Source: Nissolia schottii
Taxonomy: Eukaryota > Streptophyta > Magnoliopsida > Fabales > Fabaceae
Reading direction: 5' to 3'
Assembly: GCA_003254905.1 (NCBI GenBank)
Contig: QANU01012846.1
Location: forward strand, 298,013 to 362,012
DNA length: 64,000 nt
Of the stretch, positions 46,501-58,702 are shown piece by piece. The position numbers and the translations under genes are program-made. Each line of letters begins with the position of its first letter. Position 1 is the stretch's first letter. The notes under the pieces are model-generated. The model was not told where the DNA came from. It saw only the letters and a list, made by a program, of their open reading frames with translations, and did not search any database.

Positions 46501-49476
46501 AGAGCCGGAATGGCTTTCACAAATTCTAATTACAAGACATACGTGACATGTAAAATCTCCATTGATTGAAAAACGTGAGATCCACAAAATAAAATGTGAT
46601 GATAGTTGATTTTGAAACTAAATGCTACACGTCATTCATGTTAAGCATATAGTCGGGTTGTTAAGCAATATCATAGGTGAACACTGGTTGGGTTGGGTCA
46701 AGTTGGGTCGAATCCGCCCGCGTTTGGGACCACCCGCCTTGGGTGGGTTGGGTCATTTTTGGGTTTTTTGGTTGGCTCCCACCAAACCTGTGGCCCGCCT
46801 TGAATGGGTCGGGTTAGGTGGATTAGAAGGTGACTCATCTTTTTTTTTAAAAAAATTAATTTTTATCTAACTTTTTTTTATAATAAAGATATATTTTTTA
46901 ATTAAAAAATATATATTATCTTTTAATGCATAAAATGGTTTTATGCCAAAAAAGATAATAAATTTAATAATAAAAATAAAATATGTATAATAATAATAAT
47001 AATAATAATAATAAAAGGTGGGTCGGCAGGTTAACAGGTCGGGTTAGGTCTCATAATTCAGACCCAACACTTGTGGGTCGGCAAGATGCACTGATCCGTT
47101 GTACACCCCTAAGACATTTCATCAATATGTCTAACTAGGACGAGCTAACCTGAACCTTCAAAGTTGTTGACAATTTGTGAAGTGTGGGATGATAAATCAA
47201 CACAATGAAGATGATTAATGTAAATCAATGTTATGTTGAGAGTAGTACCTGCAAAGCCACTTTAACTTTCAAATTAATACTCAGGTGTTATGAGTAGTTT
47301 ATAATGAACCCTTACCACTTGGCTCGTCTTCTCTTCTTATAGGTGTCATAGTTTGGTTGTTGGGTGTCAGAATGCAATGCTTTGGACCTAATCACAAGCC
47401 TAATCATGTGTTGTTATGTCGTTGAAGATATGATGCTTTAAGCTAATAATGATTCAACTGTAATGCCGCTAACATGCAGATAATATGGCTTTATGAGGCT
47501 GAGGCATTCTCTTGGGTCAAGCCTAGGTATTACCAGCGTTTACTGTGAATTTAGTCTGTATCACATTGATTTAAACCGTTTTGAACAAACAAGTTTAAAA
47601 CATAAAAATGAATAATGTGAGTGAAAGAGATTTTGGGTAGGTAAGCTTGTTTTGGGATTAAAGGAAAGGAAAAGGAATGAAAGGAAGTGAAATGGGGAAT
47701 ATGAGGTTTGGATGGTGAGGGATGAACAACCCTGCCTCCCAATCCAAGCCCTAGTGTGGGTGAGCTTGGTTTATGGAGCTTGAGAATCAATCACTGTGGT
47801 GTATGCCCTCAGGTGCTATACGGGGCGTGTTTTCTGCAGCCATGGTTGTGGTGATAGTGATGCTTTTTGCTCTCTTGTTTTTCTTCTCTGTTTTCCTCTT
47901 GTTTTTTGCTGTTGTTGTTCGTTCTGTTTTTTCTTTCTGTGGTGTGGCTGTTCTTGTTCTCTCTTTTTGTTGTATGCTGCCCTCTCTTGCTGTTCTTGTT
48001 CTATTTTTTCTATCCCTTCAGCCCAGCTCCCTCCTTCTTCTTTTTATCTTCTTTTTCCTCTCTTCCTTTCCCTCCTTTTCTCTCTCCTCAGATTCCCCTC
48101 ATGGTCTTTCACTTTCGGGCAGCTGCAGGTGCAGGTCCTGGCTGCCTGCACCCCAACCTGCAGCACAACCCCTCTCAACCTTCTCTCACCCTTCCCCCAA
48201 AGCATCCTCTTTCACCAAAATAACCTAGTAAAAACAAAGCTCCTTTTTGTATCCTTCCCTAGGTAGTGGAAGAGGCTCTAAAATGTGCTACAAATGGTGC
48301 TCATAGGTTGCTTCCTCAGGGAGGTCACCAGGGGGCATCTCAAACACGCCCTGTAACCTGCTGGGCGTTTTTGCTATTTTGTTGCCAGCTTGCCTGTAAG
48401 GGCGTGTTTGGCTGGTTGATTCTCAAGGTTCCATGTTTGGCCAAAAGGCCTTGGAGTGGGTCCCATGGCCTCCTCAGGACGTGAGGCAAGGCTCAAAGCC
48501 CCCCAATCCATTACACCTCATAGTTCCCCTTGTTGCTCTACCATAGACATGCTGAGGGCGTGTTTTGTTTGGCATCACCCCGTGCCAATCCCTCAATATC
48601 CATGCTAGAGACAAGTTCATGTGTTTAATATTCTTAATGCTATTCTAAATACATATATTACAAAAGGGTCTATATCACACATTAAAAATAAAAATCAAAT
48701 AATTTTTAAATTAAGATCAAAATGTATTAAACTACGATGTGTACACTAATAGTAATTCACTTCATCTCTTAACTATATTAATATGAGTTTAATAACATTT
48801 TTGTATAAGCATCTTGTTGATTTGATACCCAAACTTACCCTTTTTTTTCTTTTCTTTGTTTCAGGAAGTAATAGAAGGAAACATTCAATCTCTCGAATCC
48901 TACAAAGCCTCAGCAGAGAGCTTCATGTGCACACTCATACCCGAATCACCAACCTCACACATAGCCTACACCCCCGGCGGCCTCATATACAAGCCAGGTG
49001 GCAGCAACCTACAACACGCAACCTCAATCTCATTCCTCCAGTTAGTTTACGCCAACTACCTCGACGACACGTCATCACAATCCCTCAGCTGCGGCAACGT
49101 CCACGTCAGCGCCCAAACGCTTCGTCAGCACGCAAAGCGCCAAGTGGATTACATTTTGGGCGATAATCCCATGGGGCTGTCCTACATGGTGGGCTATAGT
49201 GGCTACTTCCCGCAGAGGATTCACCTCCGTGGATCTTCTTTGCCTTCGGTCAAGGATCACCCTCAGTTTATAGGGTGCAAGGAAGGTACGGTGTACTATA
49301 ACTCCACGGGTGCGAATCCCAATGTGCACGTGGGTGCGATTGTTGGTGGGCCCGGGGAGGATGACGTGTACGTGGATGATAGGGTTGATTTTAGAAAGTC
49401 TGAGCCCACTACGTACATTAACGCGCCGTTTGTTGGGGTTTTGGCCTATTTTGCTGCTAATCCCAACTTTAGTTGA
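43540..49476 (+). CDS. Endo-beta-1,4-glucanase (glycoside hydrolase family 9)
   Basis: Exons 43540-43959, 45340-45639, 46016-46177 and 48865-49476, all phase 0, give 497 residues. An N-terminal hydrophobic segment (about residues 9-20) is a signal peptide; the mature enzyme should be secreted to the wall. There is no transmembrane anchor as in KORRIGAN and no C-terminal CBM49, fitting plant class B. Catalytic pieces: [14 protein letters not shown] with Asp79 and Asp82; [19 protein letters not shown] with His414 in the H-x-R signature (most relatives read HHR, here HLR); [20 protein letters not shown] with Asp465 and Glu474. It hydrolyses beta-1,4-glucans during wall remodelling. Intron 3 (46178-48864) is unusually long and repeat-filled. 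No coding defect was seen. Confidence 0.94.
46674..47111. mobile_element. hAT-like MITE in GH9 intron 3
   Basis: Left end taggtgaacactggttggg and right end inverse of taggggtgtacaacggatc, with gggttgggtc / gacccaac repeats near both ends: the look of plant hAT-derived MITEs. It contains (AAT)n at about 46987-47013. No clean 8-bp duplication was seen. Confidence 0.55.
47690..48545. repeat. Inverted-arm, pyrimidine-rich repeat in GH9 intron 3
   Basis: tatggagcttgagaatcaat (47773 region) is inverted at about 48415-48440 (ttgattctcaaggttccatg), with further weak inverted matches outwards. The centre (47865-48110) is a T/C-rich tract. ggcgtgttt occurs three times (near 47823, 48400 and 48549). 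Probably a non-autonomous TIR element; its ends are not fixed. Confidence 0.45.
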
Positions 49477-51123
49477 TTTAATGATTTAATTTAAGTGGCA
49501 AGAAATCTTATGTTATTTCTTTTTGTAAATGATATTAATAAAAGGGATATAGATGGTTTAAGATGTCTCTCGCCTTGTGCAAAAAGCAAGAGAGAAGAGG
49601 CGTGCTTGTGTTTTAGGGATGTTAATGGATTGAGAGTTTTTAGTAGACTTCAAAGTGGGCCTTACAAGAAATGGATATCACTATAGTGAATCTGATTTTT
49701 GTCCCACACTGGTGAGCAAAAACAACAATGAAAGGCCTATGAGAAATGAATTGGGCTTCCGTTGGTTGGCGTCTTTGTTGATAATATCTTTTTTGAAACT
49801 GGCCTAAGCCCTGATGAGCCCATGACCAAAAACGATAGCCCTGATGAGCCTGTGAAGCTTATACGTGGAAAAAAAAAAAAAAAACGCAAGAGTCCTTCTC
49901 CTGCTGTTAGTGCGACATACAAAGGCTTCGGGGTGTGCTTGGTTTTCAAATTCCATATGTTACATTTAAATATATATATATATATGAAGTAATAATCAAT
50001 AATCACACCAATAGTGCATGTATTAGAAGATCGAGCTATCACTTAGCAAGGCAAACACATAGAATTGGCCGTGGCTTCTAGCTAAAGTTTTGCTATGTGC
50101 AACAAGAAAAATGATATTATGGCAACCCAATTTCACAACTCTTTGACAATTACATTCATAAAGGTAAGGTTATCTAAGAGTTATTAAATTAAATTTTCAT
50201 ATATAATATGACCCGCACAAGAAGTGTTAGAGTTGGAGTCTCAGATCATTAGTTAGCCAAATTCAAGCACCATTTTCTTGGACTCTTATTTTACCGAAAT
50301 TGTGCAGGTCACATAACTACGTAACCTTCAATAAATCTGGCAATTCAGTTTATAGCTTTTATACTTTTTTTACCAACCTACTTGTAATTGATTATGGAAT
50401 AAGATGTAAAAGCAAGGGCTTTCGGCATCAAGAATCACAAACCAGCATATTCTGCTCCAGTATTTGACAACTGTGTATGAAATATGATATAATTTAATTC
50501 TGCCACAACAATTCATGAGTTGATTTACCTTTAAACCATTAGATAGAAATTACTTTATGTATATGTTAATTAGGTTATTGAATATCACTGCAGTTTGGTA
50601 ACGTGTGCCAAGGGAGCGAAAGGTGCAAAAATGTGCAAATCGCAGCATGATTTGGAGACCTCTCTAGTCTCTCTATCTCACCCAAAATGCTATGACTAAA
50701 CCAGGACCATAACTCAAGCCCCAGAAGGAGACAAATGTGATAATGAGCAAGGCAAGTTATAACCGCACACTCCTTAATTTTTGTACCCTTTTGGATGCAT
50801 GCTATACATATGTCACCACCAGTACTCCTCCATCTTTTTTCCTAACCCAAATTTTTAAGAGGCGGGAAAAAAACCATCCATCTCAACCACGTAAAGCAGG
50901 GATGCCAAGTAAGCTAAAATTATCATCCCACATGTCAAGTGAGGATAGGTTGGTTCACAGCAGCCTCAAATGTGATATCACTTGATAATTATAAATACAA
51001 GTGATAGCAAGGTGCATATGTGGTAAAGAGGCTCATAAAGGGGGTTTGGCTTTTGAGGATAAGATTTTTTTTGTTGTAGTGCTTCTAGCTACTACTACAC
51101 CAAAGCAAGTGCAAGTGCAAACA
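49477..51123. other. GH9 3' region and aldolase promoter
   Basis: A short near-direct repeat (agccctgatgagccyrtga) lies near 49807 and 49839. A poly-A tract lies at 49868-49883. The right end is the aldolase promoter. No gene is supported. Confidence 0.5.
50988..50998 (+). promoter_or_regulatory. TATA box of the aldolase gene
   Basis: attataaatac, about 130 bp before the start codon. gtgataatg, gaggataggtt and ccacgta upstream resemble GATA and ACGT elements of light-regulated plant genes; they are suggestive only. Confidence 0.55.
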
Positions 51124-52159
51124 ATGGCCTCAGCAGCATCAGCAACACTTCTCAAGTCATCATCCCCGGTTCTTGACAAGTCTAAGTGGGTTAAGGGCCA
51201 AAGCCTCCGCCAAGGTTCTGTCTCTGTTTCTAAAACCAGCCCTGCCACCGCCCCGGCCGCCCTCACAGTCAGAGCCGGGTCCTATGCCGATGAGCTTGTT
51301 AAGACCGCGGTATGTTAATAACAGTCTGTTTGATTTTTGTTTTCATTTCATGTTTTCAATTTTTTCTGGTTTTCTTTTCAGAATCCTTTAAAGGAATCAG
51401 TGAAAATAAAATAAGTAAATTGAATATTCTTATTTTTACTGTTTTCTTCGTAGAATCATGTAAAGACAATAAATAGACTGGAACAAGAAATGAAAATAGG
51501 AACTAAAAAGACTCGTTGTTCAAGCACTATCATTTTTAGTACTTAGTCAGTTATTTCAAACTAGCTGTGTTAGCTATGTAGAACTTTGTTGATGAACTTG
51601 AGGATCCTTTACTGTTAGCATGTTTGGTTGTCAGGTGAGAAATGAAACTTTCTCATTTCTAGAGCCCAAAAATCGATTATCAGGATCCTTTTCATGTGCT
51701 TGTTTTTCTCATGCATATGTGTGTGGATGCAGAAAACAATTGCCTCGCCCGGCCGCGGTATCTTGGCCATGGATGAGTCAAACGCTACCTGCGGGAAGCG
51801 TTTGGCCTCAATTGGGCTAGAGAACACGGAGGTTAACCGCCAGGCGTACCGTACCCTCCTTGTGTCAGCACCAGGGCTTGGTCAGTACATCTCTGGTTCC
51901 ATTCTCTTTGAGGAGACTCTCTACCAATCCACAGTTGATGGTAAGAAGATCGTCGATGTGCTCATCGAGCAAAAAATTGTTCCTGGCATCAAAGTTGACA
52001 AGGTAATTAGCCTAATCATGTTTACATATGTGAAGTACTTCAATGTTATTTCAATTTGTGCTTTGTCTTAACCAATAGTGAATAGAATAAGCATGAATGA
52101 TGATACTAATATGATATACGTAGCTATGTTTATGTTTATGATGTCTCATGCTTCACATA

Positions 52160-52208
<49 letters not shown>

Positions 52209-53844
52209 ACATGTTTGAAATTAGCATGTATTTGTTCATGTATGATTAGCATTATATGCACTTGATGAAAGCACAATATGATTGCTTATGTGAAAGCAGC
52301 GAAATGAAACAGAGAAGTGTGAGTTTTAGACATGATGATTGATTATAGAGGATTTTTGAACCATATTTCTGAGGCATTTGTATATGTTAACACGTGGTTT
52401 GTGTGCCGAGAACAACAGGGTTTGGTGCCGTTGGCCGGTTCCAACGACGAGTCATGGTGCCAAGGTTTGGACGGTCTTGCTTCTCGCTCGGCTGCATACT
52501 ACCAGCAAGGCGCCCGTTTCGCCAAATGGTGAGTTTCTGTGTGCGTATTATCCTCTCTTTTTGCAGCAAAATTTAGAATTCTGTGCTCATTTTTTCTGCA
52601 TCATACTAAATTTAATCCATAATCTAGGCGTACTGTTGTGAGCATCCCCAACGGTCCCTCTGCTCTGGCAGTCAAGGAAGCAGCCTGGGGTCTGGCTCGC
52701 TATGCCGCCATCTCTCAGGTGAGAAAACCATTCAATTTCATAACTTCCCTTTGGTTAAAGTTATATGAATAACTTCTATTTATATTGACCTTCTTTAAGC
52801 CACGAGGAATGGTCTGGTGGTAACGGACAGAGTAGTTTGTGTGGGGTCATAGGTTCAAACTTCATTGTCGTTGATGTATCCAAAGATAAATATTGACTTC
52901 TTTTTTCATTTAATGGTTTAGGACAATGGCTTGGTCCCAATTGTGGAGCCAGAGATCTTGCTTGATGGTGAACATGGCATCGACAGGACTTTCGAAGTAG
53001 CCAAGAAGGTCTGGGCTGAGGTCTTCTTCTACCTTGCCGAGAACAACGTCCTCTTCGAGGGAATCCTCCTCAAGCCTAGCATGGTTACCCCCGGCGCCGA
53101 GTGCAAGGAGAAGGCCTCTCCTGAGAAGGTTGCTTCATACACACTCAAGCTCCTTCACAACAGGATTCCACCTGCTGTCCCTGGAATTATGGTAAGCCGC
53201 ACTTGCCAAAATGCATTTATCCTCTATTTAAATTCCAAACTTGCCTCTTACTATAAGTTTATAGTCCTTCAATTTTTTGTTTAACTAGGTTCGAGTCAAG
53301 TTTCAAGACTCTACAAGTGTCACACACTCATTGATTATTCAATTCTATAATGATTTACAACAAGGATAGTCTCCTATTTATAATCTTAAGTAGCTAACTA
53401 ACTAGTCTTATCTCATCTAATCTTCTATACCTCACTGATAAATAAAAGATAACTATGCTCCTAGAACAATTCTATCTCCTAGAATAATCAAGAGCTAGTC
53501 TAGTTTCTGCTTTTGTTTGGGATTTTTGCCGCTTTGTTAATGAAAGAAATTGTGTTATTGTGCAGTTCTTGTCTGGTGGACAATCTGAGGTTGAAGCAAC
53601 CTTCAACTTGAATGCAATGAACCAATCTCCAAACCCATGGCACGTGTCATTCTCATACGCCAGAGCACTCCAAAACACCTGCCTGAAGACATGGGGAGGC
53701 CGCCCGGAGAATGTTAAGGCGGCGCAAGATGCGCTCCTCTTCCGTGCCAAATCCAACTCCCTTGCTCAGCTTGGGAAGTACACCGGCGAGGGCGAATCTG
53801 AGGAGGCCAAGAAGGAGTTGTTTGTCAAGGGATACTCCTACTAA
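51124..53844 (+). CDS. FBA: Fructose-bisphosphate aldolase, class I, chloroplastic
   Basis: Six exons (51124-51309, 51733-52002, 52419-52528, 52628-52718, 52922-53191, 53566-53844) join to 1,206 bases, 401 residues, the usual length for the plastid enzyme. The Ser/Ala/Lys-rich N-terminus to about residue 48 (ending LTVRAG) is a transit peptide. The mature enzyme starts [20 protein letters not shown], followed by [14 protein letters not shown]. The Schiff-base lysine is Lys270 in [12 protein letters not shown], and FLSGGQSE follows at the start of exon 6. The C-terminal FVKGYSY ends in the Tyr typical of class I. It reversibly makes fructose-1,6-bisphosphate (and sedoheptulose-1,7-bisphosphate) in the Calvin cycle. 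Intron 4 carries a SINE and intron 2 a (TA)n tract. Confidence 0.97.
52165..52206. repeat. (TA)n microsatellite in aldolase intron 2
   Basis: About 20 uninterrupted TA units; likely polymorphic. Confidence 0.9.
52797..52889 (+). mobile_element. Short SINE in aldolase intron 4
   Basis: A box aatggtctggtggtaacgg, B box cataggttcaaacttc. The flanks atattgaccttcttt (52782-52796) and atattgacttcttt (52890-52903) match with one indel, as target duplications do. 93 bp: a truncated or very short tRNA-type SINE. Confidence 0.75.
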
Positions 53845-55889
53845 GATGTTTGGTAGCCAAAAAAATATGATACGGTGTGTTTGTTAGGCAGCAGCACCAA
53901 ACAGAAAAAGGTGTTGACGGAAAATGGAATGGAATGGAAAGACTAATTTGTGTAAAATGTTTTATGTTTTTTTTTTTTTTATAAAGTCTTTGGGAGACTA
54001 TTTTTGTTCTTGATCACATTTACCTCTACAACTTAATGAACCTTTTGCTATGAGTTAGGAGGTTGTGTACTTGAATATATGCGTATCCATCATCATCGTC
54101 ACATTGTAAAATGCTTGAATTTCTGCTGTTGATGAAAAAAGCCCTTTAAAAGAAGTAATTAAAAAAACATTGTTTCCACGAAGAACGATAATCAAATGGA
54201 AAAGGATTACGCATAACCATGTTTTGTTTAGTTATATATTAAAGTTGAAGTGAAAAAATAAGACTTGCATGTGGACATTACAAACAACCAATTAACAGGA
54301 CAACACAGTCATTGAACATAAGTCATGATCAACCATAAGTTACATAAGACCTGCTTTTGAAATAACAAACCAACAGATTTGTAACCTCAACTTTTATTTG
54401 TTGGAGAGAGAAGTGAATTTGTTATGGCATGTAAGAACCTGTCATAGTGGGTGGGGAATTGAGCGGTGAATTGGTTGGAATACTCCTTACAGAGTAATGA
54501 GGTAAAATCACCTAATCTCCATTAGTCTTATTACTAGCAATCATCTCCTTTGTTGGATTGAGATTACCTGTCTCAAATTTTCTGTCCAAATCTCCATCCA
54601 TCAACTTTTTATTGACAAATGTATCATTATACAAAACTGGGCACAATTTTTCTGAAGATCAGCTCATAACTTACACATGACAATTATTTATTGGTGGACA
54701 TGAAATGAAACATAGAATTGGGACCGAAGAATTCATTCCCTCTCTAGTGCTGGTGATGGTGTGTGGAAATGTATGTACTGAAGTCTCAAGTTTGTGTGCA
54801 TATTTTTGTTCATTTATGAAGACCTATCCTTTAGACAAAAGCATTTAAGTTATTTAGTAACATATTAGTAAAACCAACCTAAAAATGGTTTCTTAAAGGT
54901 GGAGGTTTAAGTTATTTTTATCTTTTAGTCTAACTTGTCTAACATGAAAGCTGAGTTTAAGGTCTAATGATTGTTTTACACTCAATAAAATGAAAAGACT
55001 CAATTCAAGTTATATGGTGGATAATAAAAATTCTCCCATTATCTTATAGAAAAAAAAAAATTTGTGTGACATGGAAAAGTGCCCAATAATACTCTTCCTT
55101 TAGATTTTTGTTTTTTTTATATAGATAAACACATTCATGTAATAAATTAACCTCCGAAATAAAATATCAATTAGCAATTATGGCAGTGCAATTTTTTGGG
55201 TTCATATTAAAAGTGGTGATGCCCAACAAAGTAATGCATGTGAATGACCCTTATAAATGGGCCTTCGTTGGCCTGTTCATACTTCAGCCATTTCAGGCTA
55301 GGTGTTTTTTTCTTGGATCAATATTTCAGGCTGGTCAACACGTTTATTCTAAAGCCCGAGCCCATATTAATATCTGTTACTAGTTTGGACTTATAGAAAG
55401 CCCAAAAGAGTAGTTCGTAAATCAACGTATGGGCCAATACAAAATATATGATCCAAAAATTCAGGACATATAACCCAAATTAGTTATATTTAATATTAAA
55501 ATAATTAAATTAAAATTAAAATAAGTGTTTATATAGTAGCATCAGTGTAAGATTTTGCATCTTTATTATTTAACTATTTAAAGAATTTCATATTTTGGTT
55601 TTTTTTTTTTTTTACTTTTTGAGGTGCCTAAATAAGTCATAAGTATTTTTAAGAGGTCGAATTGAGAGTCTTTTGGGCGTAGAAACTTACTAAGTACAGC
55701 TGACAAAAGAATGTTAAAATTTGATTAAAACAATAGTTAAATTAAGAAGAAGTCAATAATGAGTTTCATAAAAGAAAGAATTAGATTCCATGATCTAAAA
55801 AGGAAAAGTGGTGCAATTACTGAATATATAGATAGGAAATCTTTGTTGGGTAGCTCATGAATATGTATAAATATCTCATCAGTAACCAT
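53845..55889. other. Intergenic downstream of aldolase
   Basis: 3' UTR to about 54120, then AT-rich DNA. A 67-codon frame at 55180 has no recognisable motif. Confidence 0.5.
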
Positions 55890-56052
55890 CCTGTAAAGTG
55901 AATTTCTCACTTTAAATTTAGAGAGTAAAGTGAAAGATTTCACTATTAGATCAATAAATTAAGAATGAGTTTCACTTTTTACTTTATTAATTTAATGATG
56001 AGATCTCTTATTTTATCCTCTAAATCTAAAATAAGGGATTCACTTTAGAAGG
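55890..56052. mobile_element. Foldback MITE, copy 2
   Basis: cctgtaaagtgaatttctca at the left is inverted in ccttctaaagtgaatccctt at the right, with arms of ~60 bp sharing tttagagrrtaaa. Same family as 15963-16095. Confidence 0.75.
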
Positions 56053-57080
56053 AATTTTTTTTTTTTTCAAGTAGGGAAAAAAGCCTGCGCTGCATTTGAG
56101 CAAAGCATGGAAAGCACAAAGACACATGGAATTCATCATCCTTTATCAAAGGCAGGCTCTGATCTAATCTATTTTTTTGCTTTTGTTTCAACCCCCTTAA
56201 CGTACACTTTTGCATATATGTGATGCTGTAAATGTGTTAATCATAGACTCTGAACAAAGAGATGAGTTAATTTGTACACGGGAATGAGACATGCCTATGA
56301 ACACTAAGAAACAAGAGAGTGAAGTCAAGTTTTGCTACTATACTCATCATAATACTAAAATCAATAATTGATCTTATGCATAGAGTTTTATGAATTATGT
56401 TAAAAATTTACTTATTTTTTTATTTAGAAAAAAAGATATATCTATACATTTCTTTGATTAGTTTAAGTGTATAAGATAGATAACCCAAAATCAAAGTAGA
56501 TCTAAATTAATTAATGTAAAAAGTGATAAATTAAATAATGAATCAGATGCTATATTTTGATGAAAAAACAAATCTTAAAACACCAATATATAAATTCCCT
56601 CAAAAGTATAATTGGTTACTTAGTTCAAACTTAAGCATCACACTTTGGGCAAAGTGGCCATGAAACAAAATAGATACTAGTAACCAATAATATTTAAATT
56701 TGGCACTAAATGAACTCAACCTAATCTTAATTAGATTTTTAATTATAGTATACTATATTTAATCATAGACCATGATCTTCTTCTTTAATTAATATGCACG
56801 TGCTGCTGCTTTTAGTGGGTAGAAGAGAAACTCTTAAATTAAACACAATGGACCCATAAAAATCCTAGTTACGCGTGCATTGCACAAACGAAATAGAATG
56901 GCTGTCTTCGACTCCTCCCAAATCGCTTTCTCTGTAACCTTTGATTCTTGCGATAATATTGAAATATAGATATATAAATTAATCTTGTATTTTATTTGGT
57001 AACAGTATACAAAATACATTTACATATTATCTATAGATTGTTTTCCAGTATTGTCTCTATATCCCAGTAAAACGGAGTTA
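56053..57080. other. Intergenic, AT-rich
   Basis: Nothing recognised. Confidence 0.5.
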
Positions 57081-57089
57081 TAAAAAATA

Positions 57090-58083
57090 GGGTTAATTAT
57101 GTTTTTAGTCCCTGTAAAATTAGAAAGTTTGATTTTAGTCCTTGCATAAAAGTTTTAGTCCCTAGAAAATTGTAAAATTAGGTTTTAGTCCCTGGGGTGG
57201 GGTGAGAGTTGACTGGGCTGAAGTGGCGCTGACGCGGCGCGCCACGTGGGATGCCACGTGACATAACCCAAAACCCAACCCAGATCCATGACTTGAACCC
57301 AATTCTGACCNNNNNNNNNNNNNNNNNNNNNNNNNNNNNNNNNNNNNNNNNNNNNNNNNNNNNNNNNNNNNNNNNNNNNNNNNNNNNNNNNNNNNNNNNN
57401 NNNNNNNNNNNNNNNNNNNNNNNNNNNNNNNNNNNNNNNNNNNNNNNNNNNNNNNNNNNNNNNNNNNNNNNNNNNNNNNNNNNNNNNNNNNNNNNNNNNN
57501 NNNNNNNNNNNNNNNNNNNNNNNNNNNNNNNNNNNNNNNNNNNNNNNNNNNNNNNNNNNNNNNNNNNNNNNNNNNNNNNNNNNNNNNNNNNNNNNNNNNN
57601 NNNNNNNNNNNNNNNNNNNNNNNNNNNNNNNNNNNNNNNNNNNNNNNNNNNNNNNNNNNNNNNNNNNNNNNNNNNNNNNNNNNNNNNNNNNNNNNNNNNN
57701 NNNNNNNNNNNNNNNNNNNNNNNNNNNNNNNNNNNNNNNNNNNNNNNNNNNNNNNNNNNNNNNNNNNNNNNNNNNNNNNNNNNNNNNNNNNNNNNNNNNN
57801 NNNNNNNNNNNNNNNNNNNNNNNNNNNNNNNNNNNNNNNNNNNNNNNNNNNNNNNNNNNNNNNNNNNNNNNNNNNNNNNNNNNNNNNNNNNNNNNNNNNN
57901 NNNGGGTTATGCCACATGGCATCCCACGTGGCGCGCCACGTCAGCGCCACGTCAGCCCAGTCAACCCTCACCCCACCCTAGGGACTAAAACCTAATTTTA
58001 CAATTTTTCAGGGACTAAAACTTTTATGCAGGGACTAAAATCAAACTTTCTGATTTTACAGGGACTAAAAACATAATTAACCC
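57090..58083. mobile_element. Non-autonomous MULE with 180-bp terminal inverted repeats
   Basis: Arms 57090-57269 and 57904-58083 are inverted copies of equal length, ~95% identical by eye. They begin gggttaattatgtttttag and carry several agtccctg units, then a GC-rich ggcgcgccacgtgggatgcc block. Perfect 9-bp duplications taaaaaata lie at 57081-57089 and 58084-58092, the Mutator hallmark. The centre is mostly the assembly gap, so cargo cannot be judged. Confidence 0.93.
57311..57903. other. Assembly gap (593 Ns)
   Basis: Run of N between the two MULE arms. Its right edge coincides exactly with the start of the right arm. The true length of the missing DNA is unknown. Confidence 0.99.
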
Positions 58084-58192
58084 TAAAAAATACATAAATT
58101 TCGTCTCAGTAAACAAACATGATTTTTGTCCTTATGCCTCAGTATTTTTATCTTGTCTCAATAAATAAACGTTGCCTAAAAGTTTTATAAAG

Positions 58193-58702
58193 TGAGAAAA
58201 TGATCATTTTAGTCATTAAAAGTGTAAGTCTAAGTTACTTTGGTCCTTAAAATTTAAAATTTAACTTTTTAATCCTAAAAATTATAAGTTACAAGTCAAA
58301 TTTGTCAATCGATTCATTATTATTATTGTATTGTCATGTCTTCATTAAATTTTCGCATTAAATGAGAATGTCATAACAATAGAGGTTAATAACACTAAAG
58401 ACTAAAAATATAACTCTCACGTCACTTGGAGCTGCAAATCTCAGTTGTTATCGCAATTTCATTTCTGACGACCTCATTTGTAGTTTAAAGTATAATTACA
58501 ACTCATATGCAGATTCAATTGTTGTTACTTTCCTTTTTAATGTGATAAATCAACAAAAATGTGATAATATAGTATGATAATAATTTGAGGAACTAATTTG
58601 ACTAATAACTTACAATTTAAATGATTAAAAAGTTAAAATTTAACTTTTAATGACCAACGTGACTTTTAGTTTATACTTTCACTAAAACGAGCATTATCCT
58701 TT
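58193..58702. mobile_element. TIR element with ~110-bp arms
   Basis: atgatcattttagtcattaa, ttactttggtccttaaaatt and taactttttaatcctaaaaa at the left recur inverted at the right end. MULE-like or MITE. No clear duplication; no coding sequence. Confidence 0.7.

Noticed and set aside
47773-48266. Three overlapping Phe/Leu/Ser-rich frames in GH9 intron 3
   Set aside because: They are translations of a pyrimidine-rich tract open in all frames; not membrane proteins.
57162-57988. Long open frames across the gap
   Set aside because: They are made of Ns; only the MULE arms are real sequence.
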